From GCA-2746795 sp963747345 (GTDB taxonomy: Bacteria > Chloroflexota > Anaerolineae > Promineifilales > Promineifilaceae): 64,000 nt of DNA. The DNA is taken from NCBI GenBank assembly GCA_963747345.1, contig CAVVFA010000009.1, positions 310,001 to 374,000 of the forward strand, written 5' to 3'. Below, piece by piece: positions 40,448 to 49,866 of the stretch. Within the stretch, counting starts at the first letter, position 1. Every line of letters begins with the position of its first letter. Position numbers and translations under genes: made by a program. Under the pieces are notes generated by a model. The model was not told where the DNA came from. It saw only the letters and a list, made by a program, of their open reading frames with translations, and searched no databases.

Positions 40448-41242
40448 ATGAACCAATACGCAGGAATTATCGAAGAAATTGATTCATGGGATCGGTATCT
40501 GAAACTGGTCAATAACCAAAAATATGTCAACTGGGCCTTTCGCGGGCAAACAGACGCCTCCTGGCGGCTTTGGCCGACGATTACCCGCGAATTGCAAAAC
40601 CGTGAAGTCAACCCGCAATATTGGACGCGCCAGGAACATCGCAACATCAGAATCTTTCAACGGAAAGCCATCCATTTCCTGGATAAATTACCAGACATCA
40701 CCGATATTTTCCGCTGGATGGCAATTATGCAGCATCATGGCGCACCGACACGCCTCCTGGATTTCACCTGGTCGCCCTACGTCGCCGCCTTTTTTGCCCT
40801 GGAATCTGCGACCACCGATGCTGTGGTATGGGCGATTAACACATTCGCCGTAGGCACCTATTGTTTTGGCCCCAAAATACCCAAAGGCAAAGATCTGCCC
40901 AGTCCGGAAAAGGCGATGGCCTATTACGGTTTTGACAGCATGGAAGATGTCGCCATTGGCGAGCCTTTCTTCAAAAACCAACGCCTGATTGCCCAATCTG
41001 GCACGTTTGCCTGCCCCTTTGATTTAACCCGCCCCGTTGACGCCATCCTCGGCCAACAAGAAAATACGATTGCCAAATTCGTGCTCAAAGGCTCCAAGCT
41101 GCGCCGAGAAGCACTCAGTGAGTTGTATCGCATGAATATCACCCATGCCACGCTATTCCCAGATTTGGATGGGCTGGCGCGTTCTCTGCGGTATGAACTT
41201 GAAACTCACTATCTGTATGATCCCACAGTCACAGATGGCTAA
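40448..41242 (+). CDS. FRG domain-containing protein
   Basis: 264 residues, soluble. The FRG domain is recognised by its F-R-G-Q motif (YVNWAFRGQTDASWRLWPTITREL). The middle MAIMQHHGAPTRLLDFTWSPYVAAFFALES is the best conserved part. No additional domain is seen; the C-terminal LRREALSELYRMNITHATLFPDLDGLARSL is typical of the same family. FRG proteins are found in phages and accessory islands and sometimes beside defence genes, but the activity is not established. Here it follows purB by 18 bases, probably in the same transcript. I infer no function. Confidence 0.83.
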   Translation: MNQYAGIIEEIDSWDRYLKLVNNQKYVNWAFRGQTDASWRLWPTITRELQNREVNPQYWTRQEHRNIRIFQRKAIHFLDKLPDITDIFRWMAIMQHHGAPTRLLDFTWSPYVAAFFALESATTDAVVWAINTFAVGTYCFGPKIPKGKDLPSPEKAMAYYGFDSMEDVAIGEPFFKNQRLIAQSGTFACPFDLTRPVDAILGQQENTIAKFVLKGSKLRREALSELYRMNITHATLFPDLDGLARSLRYELETHYLYDPTVTDG

Positions 41243-41343
41243 GAACAGATAAGATGACAATTTACTTTTTACGAATCTCGCCATAAAATGACGAGGATAT
41301 TTAAGATTGTTCATCTTCAGAGGGATTTCAGTCAATACCAGTT

Positions 41344-41808
41344 ATGGATAAGCTAGATAAAGAGATCATCAACTTTTTGCTGGAAAACGGCCGTTTACGC
41401 TACACAAAAATCGCCGAAGAACTTGGTGTCACCGAAGGCACCATCCGCAACCGGGCGGCACGTCTGCAAGAAAACAAAACCATCCAGGTAATCGGCATGA
41501 CAGACCCGCACCGCATGGGGTATGAAGCCCCAGCTACAATTGGGGTCAGTGTGCAGCCAGCCCATCTTGAAGCCGCCGCTGAAACGCTTGCCGCTTTGCC
41601 TGAGGTAAACCATCTTGTCCTCGTATCGGGCGAATATGATTTGATTCTGGAGGTTTTCTGCCGCAATCGGGAACATCTAGCTCAGTTCATCACAGAAAAG
41701 CTGCAACCGATTCCTGGTGTGCAAAAAACACAAACGTTTATGATTCTCCACACTTACAAAATGGCGCATGGGGCAAAACCAATTTTCGATCCTTCTGATT
41801 CTAATTGA
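41344..41808 (+). CDS. Lrp/AsnC family transcriptional regulator
   Basis: 154 residues. HTH_AsnC: MDKLDKEIINFLLENGRLRYTKIAEELGVTEGTIRNRAARLQE. The ligand-binding RAM/ACT-like domain follows (MGYEAPATIGVSVQPAHLEAAAETLAALPEVNHLVLVSGEYDLILEVFC). This order is canonical. Such regulators sense amino acids. Likely targets include the neighbouring sulfite-oxidase-like gene or itself; the sequence does not decide. A palindrome copy is read as ENGRLR within the first helix. Confidence 0.9.
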   Translation: MDKLDKEIINFLLENGRLRYTKIAEELGVTEGTIRNRAARLQENKTIQVIGMTDPHRMGYEAPATIGVSVQPAHLEAAAETLAALPEVNHLVLVSGEYDLILEVFCRNREHLAQFITEKLQPIPGVQKTQTFMILHTYKMAHGAKPIFDPSDSN

Positions 41809-41958
41809 TGCTTACGAAACATTTAGGCACAAGTAAGCAATTTGTAACAATTTTCTCCTACTCTACTGCCAAGAATTGAATAAAAAGGTTCGCAATGGAC
41901 ACTTCAGTGCGCATTAAAGTGCCTACTTCAATCTTATTTACACAGACAGGAGCATGAG

Positions 41959-42618
41959 ATGAAAAACCCCTTCAATCGTCGGCAGCTAGAAGATGATGTT
42001 CGCCATACGAACCGCCTGCCCCCCGGTCAATCACTTACCCAGAAATTCCCCGTTCTCCATTATGGCCCCACGCCAAAAGCCGACCTGGATACCTGGACTC
42101 TAAAAGTTTTCGGATTGGTAGAAAAAGAGATGACCTGGACATGGGAAGCGTTCAATCAACTGCCCCGCACCAAGCTCCTGATGGATATTCACTGTGTCAC
42201 ACGCTGGTCTAAATTTGACACGAACTGGGAAGGCGTGTCACTGGGCACGCTGGTGGATGAAGGATTCATCACGCCCAAACCAGAAGCGAAGTTTGTCATT
42301 CAGCATTGTGAATACGGCTACACAACCAATACACCGCTGGATTGGGTCTTGGATGGTAATTTTCTCCTGGCAACTCACTACGAAGGTGCGCCGTTGACGC
42401 CAGAACATGGTTATCCGCTGCGAGGTATCATCGGCAGCTACGCGGATCGCAGTGAAAACCAGACGGCGTATTTTTGGAAGGGGGGCAAATGGCTCCGTGC
42501 CCTGGAGTTCCGGGCTGATGATGCACCAGGTTTTTGGGAGAAATCTGGCTATCACAATGAGGGAGATCCGTGGAAAGAAGAGCGGTTCAGCGTTAGAAGT
42601 TGGATGAATCGATTTTAA
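41959..42618 (+). CDS. Sulfite oxidase-like molybdopterin oxidoreductase
   Basis: 219 residues, of the SUOX/YedY molybdopterin fold without the heme and dimerisation domains. The start ATG follows AGGAGCATGAG. The Moco-ligating Cys lies in LLMDIHCVTRWSKFDTNWEGVSL. The pterin-binding tail reads GYPLRGIIGSYADRSENQTAYFWKGGKWLRALEF. No Tat or Sec signal is seen, so it is predicted cytoplasmic; the natural substrate is unknown. It is followed by a hairpin and converges with the HtrA-like gene. Confidence 0.85.
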   Translation: MKNPFNRRQLEDDVRHTNRLPPGQSLTQKFPVLHYGPTPKADLDTWTLKVFGLVEKEMTWTWEAFNQLPRTKLLMDIHCVTRWSKFDTNWEGVSLGTLVDEGFITPKPEAKFVIQHCEYGYTTNTPLDWVLDGNFLLATHYEGAPLTPEHGYPLRGIIGSYADRSENQTAYFWKGGKWLRALEFRADDAPGFWEKSGYHNEGDPWKEERFSVRSWMNRF

Positions 42619-42627
42619 AAAGGTTGC

Positions 42628-42677
42628 AAAGTGGCAAAGTGGCAGGGTAGGTTTTTTACTTTGCCACTTTGCCACTT
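42628..42677. terminator. Hairpin between oxidoreductase and HtrA-like genes
   Basis: AAAGTGGCAAAGTGGCA (about 42628-42644) pairs with TGCCACTTTGCCACTT (about 42662-42677) around GGGTAGGTTTTTTACT. It lies between convergent stop codons; good bidirectional terminator candidate. Confidence 0.7.
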
Positions 42678-42688
42678 ATACCACCGTT

Positions 42689-43587
42689 CTACTCTTTTTC
42701 GCCAACTGTGACCTCAAGTGTTTGAATTTGTCCGCCACGAATGATGCTAACGGCAACGGCCGTTCCCACCACATCTCCCATCAATTGAGCCAATAAATCG
42801 TCATGGCTGTGTACTTTCTCGCCAGCGACACCCACAATCGTATCACCCAGCATCAGTCCGCCTGTAGCGGCGGGGCTGTTTGATTCGGTTGAAACGATGA
42901 GAAGCCCTGTTTTTTGACCGAGTGTTTCCCTGAAAGTCATCTGGCAACACGCACTTTTTGGGTACTCACGCCCAGATAACCACGTTTCATCCGACCATGG
43001 GTCAACAGGGCATCCGCTACCCGGGATAATGTTTGTGTGGGAATGGCTAAACTGACGCCACCCATAATGCCCGATGTGTTCATACCGAGTAAACGGCCGT
43101 TTCCATCCACCAGCGGTCCACCTGAAAAACCAGGATACATCAGCACATCCGTCTGCAAATACCGATCAATGCGGCCACCCATGCGCGTCTGCCAACTGTC
43201 GCCCAAGGCGCTCACAATACCCAGGGTAGCCTGCACCGTTTTACCCGGTCGCCCCAACGCCAGCACCAAGTTGCCCACGCCTAATTCCTGTTTGTTTGCC
43301 TCAACCAACGCCGATAAACCGCCCTCACCCACACGCAAAACCGCAATATCTGTAGACGGGTCTCTGCCCACGAGTGTCGCTGGCACAGAACGGCCGTCGG
43401 CTAAACCCACCACAATACCGTCATCATGCCGCACCACATGATTCGCCGTCACAATCACACCATCTTCGGACCACACAATGCCAGTCGCCGGAACTCGCCG
43501 ACGGCCTTCAACACGCACCACACTGGGATCAGCTATGTTTACAGCTTCGGCCATCCCGTTTGAAATTTCCATCATCACATTTGTCAT
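42689..43587 (-). CDS. HtrA-like trypsin-fold protease with PDZ domain (frameshift or split)
   Basis: About 299 residues. The S1C protease domain starts TGIVWSEDGVIVTANHVV (catalytic His). The Asp lies in DPSTDIAVLRVG and the Ser in YPGFSGGPLVDGNGRLLGMN. No signal peptide is visible. The PDZ domain (residues about 220-298) reads GLLIVSTESNSPAATGGLMLGDTIVGV. A break at 42937-42940 overlaps as ATGA: the protease frame ends RVAR and the PDZ frame restarts MTFRETLGQ. The normal link in HtrA proteins (RGYLGVSTQKVRLPDD...) is recovered with one indel near 42945. Either an assembly indel or true coupling of two chains is possible. Confidence 0.8.
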
Positions 43588-43736
43588 GGGTTATGCTCCT
43601 TCGTTCAATCGTTATTCGTCACACTTAATGAAAAATCGTAACTAAATGGTAACAAACGGCCGTTTTCCCCACATCAGCCATTGGTGGAGGACAACCCTAG
43701 AAGAATGGGTAGGAAGAAAAGTCAGAAGAAAGCAAC

Positions 43737-44363
43737 TTAAAGTGCTATTAAGCCGAGACGGGTGGCACGCACCACCGCTTCGGTGCGGCTTTGCGCGTGG
43801 AGTTTACCCATGAGAGAAGTCACGTGGAATTTAACAGTATGGCTGCTGACCGCAAGCTCTTGGGCAATAGCTTTGTTCGTTTTGCCTTCAGCCAACAAAC
43901 GCAAAACTTCCAACTCGCGCGGTGTCAGGCTCTCTTCAATATCATCACGCCCCCCACTGTCTGCAACAACCGAAAACTGAGATACAAAATCGGGATCAAG
44001 AACCGCTAAACCCAGCATCGCCGCCTGAAGGGCAGTCTGCAATTGTTCCATAATCGCTTCACGCCGTAAAATCACGCGCACACCAGCCGCCCATATTTCA
44101 GCCGCTAATTCAACATCAGAAACCAGCGCTAAAATTGGCAAATCTGCCATCACAAATTCTGAAACAAAGGGGGACAGTTCCCAGCCGACATCCCAAACAA
44201 CAACATCTGGCAAGAAATCGTCGTCCAATTCTGGTTGATCAAACCACGTTTGGCTGGTCATTTGGTCAATGATTTGGCACTGAAGATGTTCCGTAAGCAA
44301 ATAGGCCAGTCCAGCACGAGCAAGGGGATCATCAGATACGAGAAGAAGCGAGATATTTTCCAT
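43737..44363 (-). CDS. LuxR/NarL-type response regulator
   Basis: 208 residues, starting MENISLLLVSDDPLARAGLAYLL at the ATG at 44363. The REC-like domain keeps the acidic patch (SDD) but the usual phospho-Asp segment reads VVVWDVGWELSPFVSEF, so phosphorylation is plausible with an atypical loop. No clear conserved K follows. The C-terminal LuxR HTH, LTPRELEVLRLLAEGKTNKAIAQELAVSSHTVKFHVTSL, is canonical. It is divergent from the MFS gene at 44475 and may control it. No kinase is adjacent. Confidence 0.88.
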   Translation of the reverse strand: MENISLLLVSDDPLARAGLAYLLTEHLQCQIIDQMTSQTWFDQPELDDDFLPDVVVWDVGWELSPFVSEFVMADLPILALVSDVELAAEIWAAGVRVILRREAIMEQLQTALQAAMLGLAVLDPDFVSQFSVVADSGGRDDIEESLTPRELEVLRLLAEGKTNKAIAQELAVSSHTVKFHVTSLMGKLHAQSRTEAVVRATRLGLIAL

Positions 44364-44474
44364 GCGCCACAGTGTACACCAATCACCTATGAGAAACGTA
44401 AACGGCCGTTTTGCAATCCCCGCATACCCAAGTATCATTCTCCCCTTCTATCCCAATCCTCAGGAAAATGATAC

Positions 44475-45725
44475 ATGACAACCGACGCCATCCCCGTTGC
44501 CACCGAGCGACGTATCGTCAGTACCCTGTTTGCTTCACAAAGTTTATTCTCAGCCGCCATGATTGCCTCATTCACACTCATGCCTATCATTGCCGTGGAA
44601 CTGTCTGGCAGCAAGAGCGCCGCTGGCGTACCCAATACCATTAACTTGTTAGCCCGCGCCGCCTTCGCCCTGCCACTTGGCTGGCTCATGGATCAGATTG
44701 GGCGGCGATTGGGATTGTCTATCGGGTTTGCCCTGGCGGTAATTGGGTTTTTAGTGACTGTGTTTTCATTGTTCAACAGCTCGTTTTTCTTGTTCTGCGT
44801 GGGGCTGGGATTGGTGGGAGCAGGACGGGGCGCTATCGACCAAACAAGATATGTGGCCGCTGAAATACAACCCTATGAGAAACGAGCCAAAGCGATTGGG
44901 TTCATCGTATTCGCCGGCACAATTGGCGCAATTGGCGGGCCGCTACTCGTTGCGCCATCCAGCAGTCTAGCCCACTCACTAGGCTTCCCGCCGGAAACGG
45001 GGCCTTATTGGGTTGGCGCACTGACCTCTTTGATGGGCCTGCTGCTTATCTTTTTCCTGATCAAGCCAGATCCGCTCGTCTTGAGCAAGCAATTTGCAGA
45101 GGTCTCGGTAAAGGAAGATGGGGAGGAACGGCCGTTACGCCAAATTTTCGCCCAACCCCTTGCCCTCCTAGCCGTAGCCGCTATGGTCATCTCCCAATTG
45201 GTAATGACCCTCATCATGGTCATCACCCCTCTGCACATGAACTATTTGCACCACAGTACCGCCGCCATTTCTGGGGTAATCATGGCTCACACTTTAGGCA
45301 TGTTTGGCCTCTCCAGCGTGACGGGTTGGCTTATCGACAAATATGGCCGCATAAGCATCATCATCGCCGGGGCTGTCATCCTGATTATAGCCAGCTTGCT
45401 CACCCCCATCGCGGAGTCTCTGCCCATGCTGACAGTAGCTCTATTTTTGCTTGGTTTGGGCTGGAACTACTGTTTTATCGCGGGTTCTTCCCTCTTGTCC
45501 GACACGCTCCATTCCACAGAACGGGGCCGTGCCCAAGGAGCGAGCGACACACTCGTTGCTTTAAGCAGCGGGGTCGGCAGTTTAGCAACAGGGGCAGTTT
45601 TTGCGGTTGGCGGCATCATTGCCGTCAGTGGCGCGGGTCTGGCGTTTACACTGGCGCTCTTTGCCCTATTAGTGTGGACCCGCATGAAAGAAAACGCCAG
45701 TGTAACATCCCAGCCGACAGATTAA
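44475..45725 (+). CDS. MFS transporter
   Basis: 416 residues with about 12 TM segments. LPLGWLMDQIGRRLGLSIGFAL contains the MFS loop 2-3 signature (G-x-x-x-D-x-x-G-R-R). A second copy in the C-half reads TGWLIDKYGRISIIIAG. It closes with AFTLALFALLVWTRMKE. The central loop (KPDPLVLSKQFAEVSVKED) is cytoplasmic. The substrate cannot be told. It is divergent from the LuxR-type regulator and ends 20 bases before a short repeat. Confidence 0.87.
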   Translation: MTTDAIPVATERRIVSTLFASQSLFSAAMIASFTLMPIIAVELSGSKSAAGVPNTINLLARAAFALPLGWLMDQIGRRLGLSIGFALAVIGFLVTVFSLFNSSFFLFCVGLGLVGAGRGAIDQTRYVAAEIQPYEKRAKAIGFIVFAGTIGAIGGPLLVAPSSSLAHSLGFPPETGPYWVGALTSLMGLLLIFFLIKPDPLVLSKQFAEVSVKEDGEERPLRQIFAQPLALLAVAAMVISQLVMTLIMVITPLHMNYLHHSTAAISGVIMAHTLGMFGLSSVTGWLIDKYGRISIIIAGAVILIIASLLTPIAESLPMLTVALFLLGLGWNYCFIAGSSLLSDTLHSTERGRAQGASDTLVALSSGVGSLATGAVFAVGGIIAVSGAGLAFTLALFALLVWTRMKENASVTSQPTD

Positions 45726-45745
45726 ATTTACCGTGTAACCATACA

Positions 45746-45789
45746 AGTGTTGATTTTTCACTCGAGGTCAAACTCTTAGGGTCGGTACG
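45746..45789. repeat. Short dispersed repeat, deleted copy
   Basis: AGTGTTGATTTTTCACTCGAG followed directly by GTCAAACTCTTAGGGTC. The same two blocks occur in inverted orientation at 53133-53219 but with an extra ~40 bp between two CACTCGAG words, so this copy looks like a deletion between direct repeats. Confidence 0.7.
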
Positions 45790-45794
45790 GCTAC

Positions 45795-47273
45795 TTACCG
45801 TTTTGAAACGGTTATCTCATAACTGTTTTGCAGAAGTTCCAATTCTTCCAGTTCAATAACATACCACCCTGCATCAGGTAACGTAATAGGCTCGTCTAGT
45901 CCACCTAAATCGTCACCATCTGCCGTAAAAAGAAGCGCGGAAGTATCTGCCCCTATTTCAGAGGAGACCGTGATTTCAATTACGTCTCCTTTTTGGCCCT
46001 GGAAAAACCAATAATCCAATTGATCTTCGTAAGCAGTCGCCCCACGAGGAAGGCCATAAGTCAACAGTCCCTTCGCATTTAACAGGATGGGATCAACACC
46101 AATTGTTAATAAATACCCGCCCCCTACGCCATTCCGTTCGGAGATTCTCACTTTATAATCATTCATATCAGGCGGATCAAAAAACAGGATTTCTGGTAAG
46201 CCTGCTAAACTTGCATCTTGGGTTTTCATGACATTCATATCTTCGTCATAAATCGTAATCCCTATATTCATCGCAGGCTCTCCCACCACAGAAATAACCA
46301 CTTCTTCTCCAAAAAACAAAGACATAGGCCATTCATGTATCTCAGACGATTGCAAACTAACTACTCTAAAATCTAATTCGCTCAGGGTGTCGTCCTTGAT
46401 TGTTACCGTGGAACCGCCCACTCGAACGGTGGAGACTGGTGTTGGGGAACCATTGGTGGCAGGTGATGTGGAGCCAGGCTGGGGAGTGTTTGTGACAGTG
46501 CCAGTACTGGTTGGGGTTCCAGATGAAGCTTGTATTGTGCCGCTGATAACGGCCGTTTCCGTCCCATTTGGTGTAGATACGTTAATATCATCCGTAGCCA
46601 CTGGCGTAAAGCCAGCGCCCAACGTTTCAATGGGAACTACACGGGTAGGCGCATTGGTAGGCGGGGCGACAGGAGGCGATGTCGGCAAAAAAACGTCCTC
46701 CTCTGAGGGGAATCCTTCCGAATCAGCAGCAGGTGTAAACAGATCCTCAGAAATCAAATCCCCAGAAGCGGAACCGGGTGTCAATGTGACCAGCGCCAGT
46801 TGCGTCGGATCAACAATTTTCACAACATCTAAAAACCACATTTCCGTGGGAACTGCCTGTTTGCCACAACCCACCGGCCCCTCCCATTGCGTAAAACGGC
46901 CGATAACCGTCATCGTAATGCTATCTGGGAAAAGCTGCCGTAACTGGGCATTAAAGCCCCCCGCCGGAACGCGCGTTTCTCCAGTTACCAACTCCCAGCC
47001 AGCCGGAGAAGGATGCGGATCAGACCCGCACACTTGCAAGGGTCTGCGGAAATATTGTCCCGTTACCTGGAGGTACGCACCTTCATAAAACTCAGGATTC
47101 GCCATCACATCAGCCAGCACGGCCGGCACCGGCGTAATCAATGAGGCCCTGATGCCCAACGGGCCATCATCCGGCGTAGGCGGAAAAGGCGTTGGCGTAA
47201 GCGTCTCGCTGCTTTGGCAACCCATCAACAGCAATAAAACAAAACTTAATACCAACCCTCTAATTTTCCACAT
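45795..47273 (-). CDS. Thr/Pro-rich lipoprotein with PPC-like C-terminal domain
   Basis: 492 residues. ATG at 47273 gives MWKIRGLVLSFVLLLLMGC, a lipobox. The N-terminal part resembles an OB-like domain found in Chloroflexota lipoproteins (VLADVMANPEFYEGAYLQVTGQYF, MTVIGRFTQWEGPVG, EMWFLDVVKIVDP). A low-complexity Thr/Ser/Pro linker at about 180-290 follows. The C-terminal 200 residues form two PPC-like beta repeats (EWPMSLFFGEEVVISVVGEPAMNIGITIYDEDMN, YWFFQGQKGDVIEITVSSE). It is probably a surface-anchored protein of unknown role. The repeat copy at 47321 lies upstream. Confidence 0.72.
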   Translation of the reverse strand: MWKIRGLVLSFVLLLLMGCQSSETLTPTPFPPTPDDGPLGIRASLITPVPAVLADVMANPEFYEGAYLQVTGQYFRRPLQVCGSDPHPSPAGWELVTGETRVPAGGFNAQLRQLFPDSITMTVIGRFTQWEGPVGCGKQAVPTEMWFLDVVKIVDPTQLALVTLTPGSASGDLISEDLFTPAADSEGFPSEEDVFLPTSPPVAPPTNAPTRVVPIETLGAGFTPVATDDINVSTPNGTETAVISGTIQASSGTPTSTGTVTNTPQPGSTSPATNGSPTPVSTVRVGGSTVTIKDDTLSELDFRVVSLQSSEIHEWPMSLFFGEEVVISVVGEPAMNIGITIYDEDMNVMKTQDASLAGLPEILFFDPPDMNDYKVRISERNGVGGGYLLTIGVDPILLNAKGLLTYGLPRGATAYEDQLDYWFFQGQKGDVIEITVSSEIGADTSALLFTADGDDLGGLDEPITLPDAGWYVIELEELELLQNSYEITVSKR

Positions 47274-47320
47274 AGACACCCATTCCATATTTAGATTAAA
47301 CACGCTATTATTACGCGCCG

Positions 47321-47435
47321 TTAGGTAAACCACAAAAAGTTCTTTGATTAAAAATAGCGCTGTTTTGTGGTTTCCTTTAAGGAAAAGCGGGTTTTGCGCA
47401 ATTTTAATTCCAAAAACTTTCCCGCTTTTACCTAA
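47321..47435. repeat. Two-armed 115-nt MITE-like element, copy 2 (inverted relative to 30989-31103)
   Basis: Starts TTAGGTAAACCACAAAAAG and ends CTTTCCCGCTTTTACCTAA. The same arms as copy 1, with a diverged centre (AGCGCTGTTTTG against CACAATTTTGCG). It lies in the divergent space between a lipoprotein gene and the HD hydrolase gene. Confidence 0.85.
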
Positions 47436-47474
47436 AATACAATGATACCAGAACCAATCCGCAGGTAGGAATAA

Positions 47475-48461
47475 ATGACCCTCTATACCGACACAATTTA
47501 TGGAAAGATTCAGATTTCCGAGCCAGTACTGCTCGATTTAATGGCTTCTACAGCCATGGGACGGCTGCAAGGTGTGATGCAGCATGGCATCAGTGCGCTC
47601 ATCGGCATCACTGAGCCGGTGACGCGCTTTGACCATTGTATGGGCGCTATGCTCGTGGTCAGACGACTCGACGGCAGCATGACGGAGCAAATCGCAGCAC
47701 TGCTGCATGATGTGAGCCACACGGCGTTTAGCCATGTTATCGACTATGTGGTGGATGGGCATGACAGTCAAAGCTACCATGACGAGATGAAAGAGGAATA
47801 TCTCATCGGCACAGATATTCCAGCCATTTTGCAGCGTCATGGCTTCGACTGGCGAGACTTTCTACACGAAGAAGATTATCCACTTTTGGAACAGGCGTCA
47901 CCCCGCCTGTGTGCAGACCGGATCGACTATTTTTTACGGGACGCGCAGGGGTTGGGGTTGGCAACGGCCGTTCACATTCAAAACATACTCGCTCATCTAG
48001 TCGTCGTCGAAGGGCGCATCGCCACCGACGATATTGAGGCGGCTCGTTGGCTGGGCGACACCTTCATGGCCGCCGACGATGCCAGTTGGGCCAACTTCCG
48101 CGAAGTGGGCATTTACGAAGTGACAGCCCAAGCCATCCGGCGCGGGCTGGCCATGGGCGTCGTCACCGAAGCGGATTTCTGGACGACGGATGAACCGTTC
48201 TGGCAAAAACTGCACAGTTCAGATGACGCCGAACTAAATCACCTGCTCGCGCTTATCTCCCCAGAAACTGAGTTTGTATGGGATGCGGATAACCCGACTT
48301 TTTGGGTAAGTACCAAGCTGCGCTCGATTGACCCGGATGTGGTGGAAAACGGCCGTTTATCCCCCCTATCCACCCTCGATGCCAACTTCGCCGCCCGCCG
48401 GGCAGCCTACTTAACTTCCAAGCAAGGCAAATGGCCGATGCGCATTGTTAACCAACGTTAA
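47475..48461 (+). CDS. HD-domain phosphohydrolase
   Basis: 328 residues, soluble. The H...HD...D metal core is RFDHCMGAMLVVRRL, EQIAALLHDVSHTAFSHVIDYV and later CADRIDYFLRDAQGLGL. This arrangement matches SAMHD1/dGTPase-like or YdhJ-type HD proteins. The N-terminus (TIYGKIQISEPVLLDLMASTAMGRLQGVMQHG) is typical of this subgroup. The nucleotide or other substrate is not known. Its promoter would lie within or beside the MITE-like element. Confidence 0.87.
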   Translation: MTLYTDTIYGKIQISEPVLLDLMASTAMGRLQGVMQHGISALIGITEPVTRFDHCMGAMLVVRRLDGSMTEQIAALLHDVSHTAFSHVIDYVVDGHDSQSYHDEMKEEYLIGTDIPAILQRHGFDWRDFLHEEDYPLLEQASPRLCADRIDYFLRDAQGLGLATAVHIQNILAHLVVVEGRIATDDIEAARWLGDTFMAADDASWANFREVGIYEVTAQAIRRGLAMGVVTEADFWTTDEPFWQKLHSSDDAELNHLLALISPETEFVWDADNPTFWVSTKLRSIDPDVVENGRLSPLSTLDANFAARRAAYLTSKQGKWPMRIVNQR

Positions 48462-48657
48462 ATTTAGAGTTGCACCTCGTCAACAACGAGTTGAACACCT
48501 GCATAAAATAAATAAACACACCTGCAAATTTTAATTGAACCCCATCCATTGTTTCAAATTTTCGATTACGGATAATTTCCCCATCAATCAAAACAACCGT
48601 AACTAGCCAGACCCTACGGGTTTCATGGACCAAATAGTTACATACAGGAAAGAATCC

Positions 48658-49703
48658 ATGTTTCACAATCGTCAATTAGTTTTAATCTCACTCTTGGTAT
48701 TACTCCTCCTCGCTGTCGCTTGCACAGCGCAGGAACCAGAAACCATCTGAAGCAGATTCTGGCAACCTCGTCATTTACTCTGGCCGTTCTGAAAGTCTGG
48801 TACAACCCATCATTGATCAGTTTGCCGAAGCAACCGGCATCAACGTGGAAGTGCGCTATGGCTCTACTTCTGAAATGGCCGGCCTGCTGTTGGAAGAAGG
48901 CGAAAAAAGCCCCGCCGACGTGTTCTACGCCCAAGACCCAGGCGGCATCGGCGCTGTTTCTGAAGCAGGCTTATTCGCTGCCCTGTCCCCGGAAACGTTG
49001 GCAAAAGTGCCCGCCCGGTTTGCCGCAGAAGACGGTACCTGGGTCGGTATCTCCGGTCGCGCACGCACGGTTGTCTACAATACCGACGAAATCAGCGACC
49101 CGGAAACACAATTACCTGATGATTTAATGGGATTTACGGATGCGGCCTGGAACGGCCGTTTAGGATGGGCTCCTAGCAATGGCAGTTTTCAAGCGATGGT
49201 CACCGGTATGCGCTCTGTCTGGGGTGAAGAAAAAACACGCGACCTGGCTCCAGGGCATCCAGGCCAACAACCCCATTGTCTACGACAACAACACCCCCAT
49301 CGTTGAAGCCGTGAGCAAAGGCGAAATCACAGCCGGATTTGTCAACCATTACTATCTCTACCGCTTCTTAACGGCCGAAGGCGACACTTTTGCCGCTCGC
49401 AACTACTTCCTGCCCAGCGGCGGCCCTGGCTCCCTCATCATGGTCTCCGGCGCAGGTATTCTGGAATCAGCGAAAAACGAAGCCAACGCCCAACGGTTTG
49501 TAGACTTTATGCTGTCACTGCCCGCACAGCAATATTTCGCCTCCCAAACCTTTGAATATCCACTCATCGAAGGCGTCAACACCGCATCAAACCTGCCTCC
49601 ACTTGCAGAACTGGATGCCATCGCCGTCGATATTCCCCTCGGTGACCTGGCCGATTTACAAGGCACACAAGACATGCTCATCGACTTGGGCATTATTGAA
49701 TAA
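48658..49703 (+). CDS. Iron(III) ABC transporter substrate-binding lipoprotein (two frameshifts)
   Basis: About 347 residues after correction. MFHNRQLVLISLLVLLLLAVAC is a lipobox. The periplasmic domain of the FutA/AfuA/FbpA type includes LVIYSGRSESLVQPIIDQFAEATGINVEVRYG, PADVFYAQDPGGIGAVSEAGLFAAL and WVGISGRARTVVYNTDE. GFVNHYYLYRF and GGPGSLIMVSGAGILESAKNEANAQRFVDFML follow; the paired Tyr suggests an iron ligand. The frame breaks near 48748 (an extra A before CCATCTGAAGCA) and near 49238 (GEEKTR joins TWLQGIQANNP). It is followed by its permease gene. No ATPase gene is in the window. Confidence 0.86.
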
Positions 49704-49712
49704 GAAAATATA

Positions 49713-49750
49713 TTGTAGCTCCGGGCGCCCACAAGGGGACGCCCCTACAA
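49713..49750. repeat. Short palindromic spacer between binding protein and permease genes
   Basis: TTGTAG...CTACAA arms enclose GGGCGCCC and GGACGCCCC. This is a common GC-rich spacer hairpin and may cause partial termination. Confidence 0.5.
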
Positions 49751-49866
49751 ACAAATATACTCTATGACAACCAACAATTTCCCACGCATGATTGATAGTA
49801 GACCACTCGACTTTCCCCAAAACAAGCTCCCTGCCTCTCGGGAAAATAAAGAGTCGGATTGGCAAC

